From assembly GCA_014084085.1 (NCBI GenBank), contig NPFB01000219.1:33798-47805 (forward strand): a stretch of 14,008 nucleotides of DNA. Reading direction: 5' to 3'. A model generated the notes under the pieces. That model made no database searches. It saw only the letters and a list, made by a program, of their open reading frames with translations, and was not told the DNA's origin. Within the stretch, counting starts at the first letter, position 1. Each line of letters opens with the position of its first letter. Position numbers and translations under genes: made by a program. Of this stretch, positions 7,630 through 14,008 are shown in pieces. This stretch comes from Hondaea fermentalgiana. Its lineage: Eukaryota; Sar; Bigyra; Thraustochytrida; Thraustochytriidae.

Positions 7630-8511
7630 GGGCCACGCTGCCTTGCGCTCGGCTGCGCTCGGGCTGGGCTCGCAGGAGCCAGGGCTGTCGCGGTCCAGGT
7701 CACCGTGCAGCCAGGCCGCATATCCCGCTGTGGCCCGCTCGCTTGCTCGCTGAGGCCGCGAGGCTGGGCAGGCTCGAGCTCGCTCGCTGGCGAGTCGGCG
7801 GCGCACCGCGCGGCGCCGCTCGCGCGGGCGGGAGGGTCCTCGCGCCCGAGCTCGCGTCGCGCAAGGTCACGCGCCGCGACTCGACTTGACTAACTGCTCG
7901 AAACCCGAGACGGCTCCTAGCGGGCTCGGTCGAGCCCGTTTTTACGCGCGGTACCCCGCTTGCTGCGTGCATACTGCGCCAAATCGCGGAGCGCGTCCCG
8001 TTTTGCAGTGTCGATCAGGGGAGTCGAAGACGGTCGGTCCCCGGTCGGTCGATCGATCGATCGTCCGGAAAAGATCGACTTGAGCGCGCCAGCAAGCTGC
8101 GGAGTCGTGCGCGGCTGCGGAGACAGAAGGACGTGGCGCCCGTCGCGCTCACAACACAATGGAAGCAAAAGGCGCGCGGGAATTGACCTGGAGGATGTGT
8201 GAGTCAAAACTCGAGCGTTAGTAAGAGTGGCCTAGATCGAGTGCCGCAAAACATGTTTACCATCGTTGGTGGAGGGGAGAGGGGAAGGGAAGGGAGTTGA
8301 CGATAGGGGAAGGTAGACGCTTACGCGGAGGCGGTGGATGTTGGATTACAATTCTTTCATAGATTACTGCTTGCTTGCTTTATATTTTGAGATACTGGCC
8401 GTGGCTGTGACGATGCAGAAGTCCGATCGAGATTCGCCTCGACTGGTTCCAAGGACCGGTCACGCTGGTCCAGGCAAACAAGTCCTATGGACAGATGGAT
8501 GGGATTCTGAC
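7630..8511. other. Intergenic region between two minus-strand genes
   Basis: It should hold the promoter and 5' UTR of the gene starting at 7629 and the 3' UTR of the gene ending at 8512. It is GC-rich up to about 8165, with GAGC-type repeats (minus-strand sense) at about 7735-7800, a perfect 7 bp hairpin followed by five T at 7921-7943, and a CGATCGATCGATCG palindrome at 8050-8063. A G/A tract lies at about 8268-8310. A plus-strand frame at 8338-8916 overlaps the next gene antisense and is rejected. No gene is supported. Confidence 0.5.
7921..7943 (+). repeat. Perfect short hairpin followed by T5
   Basis: CGGGCTC (7921-7927) and GAGCCCG (7932-7938) pair perfectly around the loop GGTC and are followed by TTTTT. 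The shape resembles a bacterial intrinsic terminator or an RNA polymerase III stop. No RNA gene was found directly upstream, so the role is unknown. Confidence 0.5.
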
Positions 8512-11500
8512 TCAGAGCATTCCGCCAAGGCGCGCATTCACAACGGTGTGCACAAACTTGTTGAGACGGCCGCGACGAATGACAAAGAGCGAGTCGACCG
8601 TGAGCTTTTGCGCGAGGGGGTCGTCCTGCAAGTAGTTGAGGTGACCAAGCTTGAATTCCGTTTCCACGACGACGGGGAGGAGCTTGAAGCAGCGGCTTCG
8701 CAGAGGACTGGCTTCAAAGTAGTCGCTCGGAAGGAGGAAAAGAATGCGCGCATCCTCGTGGTCACGAAGCATATAAAGTGCAGCGCACAAAAAGGGCAGC
8801 GCGACTTCGAAATCGGGGTTGGCGATAACGAGGTCGAATTTTCGATGCAAGGGCTCGTAAATGCCAGCGTTGAGGACATCGCCAAGAATCCAATCGCGCG
8901 CGTTGTAGCGCTTTGACCCTTTGCTGAAGCGCTCCTCATCGATTTCAATGCAGGTCGACCCCCGAGGCAGGATGGAGGACAGCGCTCCCACACCAGCCCC
9001 CAGATCAGCGCAGCGCATAGTCCGATTCTCCTGCACAGGAGGCCCAGATTGAAAGTTGCCCGTTCGTACGAAGTCATTGAGGCCCGCAATCCCATAGTTG
9101 AAGATCTTGTCAAGAAGGGTGCCGATAAAGCACACGGCATGATTCGGCGTGCAATAGAGGCGCTTGTTGACGATTTCGCGGCCAAAACGGTCAAAGCTAC
9201 GTCGAGAGTACCCGCCGCTAGCCTTGTTGAACATGCGAATCATGCGCAAGAGACGCTGGCTTTCGAGCTTGCGCAATAAGAGCTCATGCTCGGCATCGGT
9301 TGCAAGGGGCACGGGCAGCTTGTCGCGGCTCACCGAAGCGTATTGGAAGCAGGACCAGCACGTAAAGGCGTCGCTATCGCGCGGAATGGCCGCAGAGCGA
9401 TGGTGACCGACGATTCCAAGCTCGTTGTTCTCGGGCGCGTCCCAGGCGCGCTCGTAGCAGCACCAGTGTTGCCAAGAATGACACGTCGAGCATGACACCC
9501 AAATTTTGCCCTTATCGACGGACTCGCTTGCCTGCACGCTCTCGCACAGGCACCATACGCCAACGGTGGTGAAGTCAAGCATGCCAAAGGCTTCCGTCAC
9601 GCGAAAGGATTCTGTTGTGCAACACACATGGATGGAGCGACTTCCAATTTCCAGCTTGTATACACCGGGAGAGAGCCATGCAGGAACTGTCCATTCGAGC
9701 ACGCCGCTCACACGTTTGCCCTCAACACCCTTGATGAGGACGTCCTCTACGATGACCTCGTTGCGGTCGCCTTTGAGCTCGGAGCAAATGTCATACAAGT
9801 GTTCTTTCTTTGCCCTTTCTCCCTGAACAAGCACTGCGTAAAAGTCACGCTGCTTTGGCAGACCCAAATTCGATGCTCGCGACAGGCGCACCCCATCGCC
9901 CGTGAGAGATACTCGAACTCCCCTCTGACGCCTTGGTTGTGTCACGTTTTGACCAGAAGTTGTCTCGCTCGGAGTAGTAGTAGACGAAGAATCCACGACC
10001 TCGGCAGTCGTAGGAACGTCGTTGTTGTTGTCCTCGGAAGAAGAAGAAGAAGAAGAAGAAGTGTCGTTATGCCCGGCCTGCGCAACCATTGTGGTTTCTT
10101 GCGTCGGCTCCGCAGGGACGTCTTCACTTTCTTCCTCTTCCTCTTCGTCCTGTTCATCCTCCCAACTTTTCAGCCACGAAAGTGTTCGCGGGTCCTTGAT
10201 TTTCCATGTGATGGACCATCGCACGCGACACTGCGTGCCCTTGGGTATGTGCATGTGCTCAATGACTTGCATTGCCTTTTTCCGTTTCATGACGCGTCGC
10301 ACGCGGGCCTCGGCGCCATCATTGCCCGACGTCTCACTCCGTTGTGAGGAGCTTTTGACCGAACGCAGCTTTTTAGCCTTACTTTGTGCCGCCGGTGCTG
10401 GCATACTGGGCGCCTCCACTTCGACCGGTCCTGCTGCATCATTGGATTCCGGGGAGGGCTGTGGCTGTGGCTGCGGCTGCGACTGCGGCTGTGGCTGCGA
10501 TTGCGGTTGTGGCTGTGGCTGGAACTGAGGCGGGGAAGGAGAGACGTTTGAATCTACGGCGGTGGAGGCCTGAGCTTTGGCTTGCGATCTCGACTGGGCC
10601 CGAGCAGCATTTTTAAGAAGCTGCGCCTTGGCTTTTCGTCGCTCCTTGGACATTTTGCGGAATGCAGACCTGTGGCGAGGTGGTTTGACAACGCCCGATT
10701 TACGTGGTCCTCGCTTCAGGATCGGCTTGCAGAGGGCCAAGCTGTCGTCGGCCTCACGGTCGGACGTACCCTCGTTTTCCTCGTCGTCGGACTTTTGGTC
10801 GCTGTCTTCGTCTCCTGGCTTCTCCTCCTGTTCTTGGTCTTGTTTTTGCCCCGTTTCCTCGACCTCCACTTCTTCTTCTTCTTTTTCGTCGTCGTCTTGA
10901 TCCTCGACAGCTTTTTGATGATTTTCATCGCCATCATCCCCTCTGGCTTTGTTTCTATCTTCTTCACTTTCATCATCGTCCTGTTCTTGATCATTTGTGT
11001 TGTTGCTGATCTCCATGTCACCACGCAGCTCATCCTCCAGGCCTGCCTCATTGTCCGAGACATCTTGATCGGCTACCTGCAGCTCCAACGGAGCGACAAT
11101 TTCTTGGGCCGCGTCCCTTTCCTCGACAAAACTCCGTTGCTTCTTTCTGTGAGACTCGGCCTTATTCAGGTCGCTGTCTTGATCGAACCTGTTGCTGCTC
11201 TCCACCTCATTGTGGAGCTCATCCTCCGGGCCTACCTCATTGTCCAGGACATCTTGATCAGCTTTCTGCAGCTCCGTCGAAGCGACAAGCTCTTGCGCCG
11301 CATCCTTTTCCTCGACGAAAGTCCGGTGCTTCTTTCTGTGAGACTCGGCCTCATTCAGGTCGCTGTCCGACAGAGAGATTTCTGGTAAGGCGCGCTTGCG
11401 CGGGGCGGACGATGTAGGGCTTGCTTGATCTTCCACAAGTATTTCGCAACGCTCTGATGATGAGCCTTCCGAAGTTGAAGAAGGCGAAGAGATTCGATTT

Positions 11501-12573
11501 GTATCGCAGGACTGACTGCTGGAATGCTGCGAGTTCCACGAAGCCACGTCACGGTCCCCAGATTGTTGCCTTGGAGGCTCGGCAGAGATAAAATATTCTT
11601 TGCTGCTATTGTCACCGCTGCAGTTGCTGGCCTCGTCTCGACAGGACAAGGACGGTGGGAACGGAATCGTACGATCAGGATCTTCTTCCTCTTGTCTTTC
11701 TTGCCCTCCTTGCGCTCCTCGTCTTTGTTCTTCTTCACTTCCTTCGTCCTCCATGAATGTCTCGTTGGGGACAGGGTAGTCCGTGCTTGCATCGAGAGGT
11801 TCGATCTCTCCAGATGACAATGCGTCTGTGGATGTGACAGGTGCGTCCAACTGTGCAGAAGATGAGGCTGATGACGGCGAAGATGCGGGAGAATGCAGTG
11901 GCTGCGTGTTATTGGCAGTGAATCTTCCAGTGTCGTCGCCTGCGCTCTCGCGCAGCGCCCTTTGACCAGCCTGTAGCTCGACCGATGGTCCCGCTTGCCT
12001 TGCCCCTTGTCGCGTGGAGTCTTCACTGGTAGGGTCCTCCTGATTGGAGGTTGGATCGTCGTCCTCTGCAGATTGATCTGCGCCTTGTTCGTCAGCGTCA
12101 TGGTTGGACTGCAGCTCATTTTGTTCCATGAGCTCTTGTTCCAATTCCGCGCGCGCCGAGGCGAGGTCCTTATCGAGCTTGGCGCTGGCGTGGGCTCGTG
12201 TAAGCTCCATCAGCCTCTCGATGAGCGCTGGATTGACCAGCTCGATCGCCACGCTGGACTCGAGCGCGAGGCTGCGCTGTTCCACCTGACGCTTGCGCAC
12301 CGCCACCTCGCTGAGATCTTCGTCATCGAAGCGGTTTCGCTGCTTGAGCCTCCTTCTGGATCTTCTCGAGGGCAGCACGGGTGCGCTCGTGGCACTGGCG
12401 GTGCTCGAGGCTACCGAAGCGGATGAAGAGGTGGAATTGGGCGCGACATTTATTGTGGTTGTGAAGTCTTGTTGCGTCTCAGGCGCCAAGTCGGTGTCGC
12501 CCGTTGTCGAGGATGGTGCTTCACATTCACCGCCGGCTTCGGCATTGAGCGGTTGCCCTTCGCGATGCGCCAT
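8512..12573 (-). CDS. PHD-finger protein fused to an amino-methyltransferase-like domain (N6-adenine type), with long acidic disordered region
   Basis: This single-exon gene encodes 1353 residues from an ATG in good context (GCCATGG). Residues 1-800 are mostly disordered: a basic stretch at 69-80, a probable coiled coil at about 95-155, Ser and Asp/Glu-rich parts, a tandem 63-residue duplication (403-528), a Lys/Arg-rich patch (628-660) and a Gln-Pro repeat (684-706). Residues 909-996 look like a beta-sandwich segment (EWTVPAWLSPGVYKLEIG). A C4HC3 PHD finger follows: Cys1008, Cys1010, Cys1028, Cys1031, His1036, Cys1039, Cys1072, Cys1075. The C-terminus (about 1125-1345) has a class I methyltransferase layout: YCTP (1140-1143), motif I DLGAGVGAL (1190-1198), acidic loop EID (1210-1212), GD (1231-1232) and motif IV NPDF (1252-1255). 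This order fits N6-adenine methyltransferases, but Asp replaces the second Pro of NPPF. A nuclear chromatin role is inferred. PHD plus methyltransferase-like domains occur in plant EDM2; homology is not shown. Confidence 0.85.
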   Translation of the reverse strand: MAHREGQPLNAEAGGECEAPSSTTGDTDLAPETQQDFTTTINVAPNSTSSSASVASSTASATSAPVLPSRRSRRRLKQRNRFDDEDLSEVAVRKRQVEQRSLALESSVAIELVNPALIERLMELTRAHASAKLDKDLASARAELEQELMEQNELQSNHDADEQGADQSAEDDDPTSNQEDPTSEDSTRQGARQAGPSVELQAGQRALRESAGDDTGRFTANNTQPLHSPASSPSSASSSAQLDAPVTSTDALSSGEIEPLDASTDYPVPNETFMEDEGSEEEQRRGAQGGQERQEEEDPDRTIPFPPSLSCRDEASNCSGDNSSKEYFISAEPPRQQSGDRDVASWNSQHSSSQSCDTNRISSPSSTSEGSSSERCEILVEDQASPTSSAPRKRALPEISLSDSDLNEAESHRKKHRTFVEEKDAAQELVASTELQKADQDVLDNEVGPEDELHNEVESSNRFDQDSDLNKAESHRKKQRSFVEERDAAQEIVAPLELQVADQDVSDNEAGLEDELRGDMEISNNTNDQEQDDDESEEDRNKARGDDGDENHQKAVEDQDDDEKEEEEVEVEETGQKQDQEQEEKPGDEDSDQKSDDEENEGTSDREADDSLALCKPILKRGPRKSGVVKPPRHRSAFRKMSKERRKAKAQLLKNAARAQSRSQAKAQASTAVDSNVSPSPPQFQPQPQPQSQPQPQSQPQPQPQPSPESNDAAGPVEVEAPSMPAPAAQSKAKKLRSVKSSSQRSETSGNDGAEARVRRVMKRKKAMQVIEHMHIPKGTQCRVRWSITWKIKDPRTLSWLKSWEDEQDEEEEEESEDVPAEPTQETTMVAQAGHNDTSSSSSSSSEDNNNDVPTTAEVVDSSSTTTPSETTSGQNVTQPRRQRGVRVSLTGDGVRLSRASNLGLPKQRDFYAVLVQGERAKKEHLYDICSELKGDRNEVIVEDVLIKGVEGKRVSGVLEWTVPAWLSPGVYKLEIGSRSIHVCCTTESFRVTEAFGMLDFTTVGVWCLCESVQASESVDKGKIWVSCSTCHSWQHWCCYERAWDAPENNELGIVGHHRSAAIPRDSDAFTCWSCFQYASVSRDKLPVPLATDAEHELLLRKLESQRLLRMIRMFNKASGGYSRRSFDRFGREIVNKRLYCTPNHAVCFIGTLLDKIFNYGIAGLNDFVRTGNFQSGPPVQENRTMRCADLGAGVGALSSILPRGSTCIEIDEERFSKGSKRYNARDWILGDVLNAGIYEPLHRKFDLVIANPDFEVALPFLCAALYMLRDHEDARILFLLPSDYFEASPLRSRCFKLLPVVVETEFKLGHLNYLQDDPLAQKLTVDSLFVIRRGRLNKFVHTVVNARLGGML
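10456..10524 (-). repeat. Gln-Pro/Gln-Ser hexanucleotide repeat
   Basis: CAG/CAA-CC(A/G) type units encode alternating Gln and Pro with occasional Ser, residues 684-706 of the PHD-methyltransferase protein. It lies in the disordered part between the basic patch and the beta-rich segment. Confidence 0.85.
10990..11367 (-). repeat. In-frame tandem duplication, two units of 189 bp
   Basis: Residues 403-465 and 466-528 of the PHD-methyltransferase protein are two copies of a 63-residue unit beginning DSDLN(E/K)AESHRKK. The copies share most residues at protein level and long identical DNA stretches (for example at 11118-11178 and 11307-11367), pointing to a fairly recent duplication. Each copy carries a basic RKK cluster followed by an acidic stretch. 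Confidence 0.9.
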
Positions 12574-12900
12574 GGCAGATAAGATGGGTTGTTAGATGGG
12601 CAGAGAGACAAGGAGTCTTGGAGAAGCCTGTGCGCAGAACGGGCTCGAGAGGGACCAAAGCGCCTTTGGTCAATCGACAAAACCGGGATCAAGTGAATTT
12701 GTGCTCTTGTTGGTATATGTTGTGGGCGCGCGTCTTGCGGAGCGCGCGCGAGAGCGCGCGTGCGAGCGAGCGAGCGCGCGAGCGTGCGAGCGAGCGAGTG
12801 ATCAAGCGGGAGGAAGTCGTTGCCGCTGCAGGAGCAGAGATGCCACGTTCGCGTTCTAAATCGTTGGGGGCCTCGAGAGCCCTTTCTCGCGCGGAGACCG
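12574..12900 (-). promoter_or_regulatory. Upstream region of the PHD-methyltransferase gene
   Basis: No gene is supported. It holds the probable promoter and 5' UTR of the minus-strand gene. A dense GCGC and GAGCGAGC repeat lies at about 12735-12800, on the plus strand, so in the opposite orientation to that seen before the other genes. This may be shared with an unseen plus-strand transcript, but no coding exon could be defended. Confidence 0.45.
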
Positions 12901-13414
12901 CTTTCGGGGGAAGCGTGATGGGTTGGCCGACCGCCCCGAAGGCCAACGGAGCGAGACAAAAGCAGGCCTTGCGTTGCGCGCGCGCGGAGGGCGCGGGGGG
13001 CGGGCGGGGTGTGCTACCCCTCGCTTCGTCCGAGCCCTGCCCGGCGCGCCTCGGCTCGGCTCGCTTCGACCCGGCTCGCTTCGACTCGACTCGCGGCTGC
13101 GACGCGAGGGAGAAAAGCGACTTGCTTGCTCGCTTGTTTCCTCGCTCGCCAGGGCGAAAACCGAGGGGTCCTGCGGTTCTCTACAGCGGTACCACAGCTG
13201 CGGGGCCATAGCCTGCAAAAGCGTAGCTGCGACGACTGTGGAGCGATTCGTAGAGAAAGCGCAGAGGGGCGACCGGGCGTGGGGGCATGAGTCGGGGACC
13301 CCGGCGCAGCCAACCGGCGGCTGTGGGACCGCGCCTGCCGGTGGCGGTAGAGGGGCTGCGGTGCGCTGCTGTGCCGCCCACTGGGCGTGCGAGTTGCTCC
13401 AGACTCCCGCCGCT

Positions 13415-13504
13415 CTGCGATGTGCTGCGATGTGCTCTGCGACGTGCTCTGCGATGCGCAATGCGATGCGATGCGATGCGATGCGGTGCGATGCGGTGCG
13501 ATGT
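13415..13504 (+). repeat. GATGC pentanucleotide array
   Basis: Imperfect GATGT/GCTCT units at the left pass into a clean GATGC array at about 13452-13500, with a GGTGC variant unit. A pentamer unit shifts the frame at each step, which argues against coding. Confidence 0.85.
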
Positions 13505-13767
13505 GGACGTCGACCAAAGAGCAGCGGGGAGGGAGGTGGGGGAGGGGGAGGAAAGGATGTTCCGGCCGGTGATTGGTCGAGGTCGCGAGGACGGCAGCGG
13601 ACGTCGGGGGCTCAGAGCCAGGGCTCGGGCTCCGAGCCTGAGCCTTTCGCCTGGCTGGGCACCTCAGGTGGTCTGGTTTGATCCGGATTGATCCGGTTGA
13701 ATATCTGCTTGGCCATGGTGGATGGCAGGTGATCGGTCGGGTCTGCTCGGGTCCCGCGTGGGTGTGG

Positions 13768-13815
13768 ACCTGCCCTGCTCTGCTCTGCTCCGCTCTGGCC
13801 TGCTCTGCTCTGCAG
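13768..13815 (+). repeat. CTCTG pentanucleotide array
   Basis: Runs of TGCTC/CTCTG units with CCGCT and GGCCT variants. Same unit length as the arrays on either side but a different sequence. Confidence 0.8.
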
Positions 13816-13878
13816 GTGGCCGCGTCTGCGCACCCGTCGCGTCACGCCGCCCCTCCCGCGTCTGCGCGCGTCGCCCCG

Positions 13879-13911
13879 GCCTCCCTCCCTCCCTCCCTCC
13901 CTCCCTCCCTC
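13879..13911 (+). repeat. CTCC tetranucleotide array
   Basis: About eight CTCC units, a polypyrimidine tract on this strand. Confidence 0.9.
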
Positions 13912-13961
13912 CGCCGCGTCCGTTTGTCTGCAGCAGCAGCCCTGCACGGCAGGCAGCCGCT

Positions 13962-14008
13962 GCCATCCCATCTCCCATCCCACCCCACCCCATCCCATCC
14001 CATCCCAC
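13962..14008 (+). repeat. CCCAT/CCCAC pentanucleotide array reaching the window end
   Basis: Units of CCCAT with CCCAC variants continue to the last base, so the true length is unknown. Confidence 0.85.

Larger units (their letters stand above)
12901..14008. other. Repeat-rich, GC-rich stretch without a supported gene
   Basis: Open frames of 100-250 codons occur on both strands, but they are made of low-complexity Arg/Ala/Ser/Gly text, overlap each other and show no domain. No GTAAGT or GTACGT donor was seen. The stretch consists of CGGCTCG-type repeats (about 13050-13100), a GATGC pentamer array, CTCTG pentamers, CTCC tetramers and CCCAT/CCCAC pentamers up to the window edge. It may be a promoter zone of a gene outside the window or structural repeat DNA. 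Confidence 0.5.

Noticed and set aside
7630..7806. N-terminal extension of the 7629 membrane protein by 59 codons
   Set aside because: The frame is open but has no ATG and is GC-repeat-derived Arg/Ala/Ser text; an unseen 5' exon remains possible.
8338..8916. Plus-strand frame of 192 codons with ATG start
   Set aside because: Most of it is antisense to the methyltransferase domain, whose motifs prove the minus strand; no recognisable content of its own.
10582..11388. Plus-strand hydrophobic frame that looks like a membrane protein
   Set aside because: It is the complement of Asp/Glu/Lys/Gln codons of the acidic region (GAA/GAG read backwards gives Phe/Leu), a known artefact.
13415..13504. 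Repeat array considered as a CRISPR
   Set aside because: Units are contiguous pentamers without spacers, in a eukaryotic context.
12856..13517. Minus-strand frames (12856-13461 and 13014-13517)
   Set aside because: They read through the GATGC array and give repetitive Ser/His/Arg text; nothing indicates coding selection.
12618..13681. Overlapping plus-strand frames (12618-13211 and 12923-13681)
   Set aside because: They are Arg/Ala/Ser-rich low-complexity text over tandem repeats, two frames overlap, and no domain or splice signal supports them.

Overview
The window reads as nuclear DNA from a GC-rich, gene-dense protist, not a prokaryote. Coding blocks lie on both strands without operons. 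Two genes need short spliceosomal introns (112 to 170 bp) with donors GTACGT or GTAAGT, a CTAAC-type branch site in three of four and CAG acceptors. Several proteins carry homopolymer runs made by trinucleotide repeats. GAGC/AAGC repeats stand in front of several genes, a style I associate with thraustochytrids (labyrinthulomycete stramenopiles); that placement is an impression from composition and was not tested.

Layout: 1-452 is upstream sequence of a CAMK-type protein kinase gene (+, 453-2066) with a long insertion in its activation loop. A convergent gap (2067-2500) leads to a ubiquitin C-terminal hydrolase gene (-, 2501-3223). A 210 bp divergent promoter region separates it from a homocysteine S-methyltransferase gene (+, 3434-4534). 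After a 686 bp gap comes a three-exon gene for a four-helix, MARVEL-like membrane protein (+, 5221-6120). It converges on a three-exon gene for another multi-pass membrane protein with a polyglutamine tail (-, 6588-7629). Next is the largest gene (-, 8512-12573), an intronless 1353-residue nuclear-looking protein that joins a very long disordered acidic region, a beta-rich segment, one PHD finger and a C-terminal amino-methyltransferase-like domain. The last 1.4 kb (12574-14008) holds no gene I can defend; it contains the upstream region of the 1353-residue gene and a chain of different short tandem repeats running to the window edge.

The genes do not form an evident pathway. Kinase, deubiquitinase, methionine synthesis enzyme and two membrane proteins look like ordinary cellular genes. 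The most unusual item is the PHD-methyltransferase fusion, whose architecture suggests a chromatin reader tied to an N6-adenine-type methyltransferase fold, comparable in concept to plant EDM2. Its motif IV reads NPDF where active enzymes usually have NPPF/NPPY/DPPY, so activity is uncertain.
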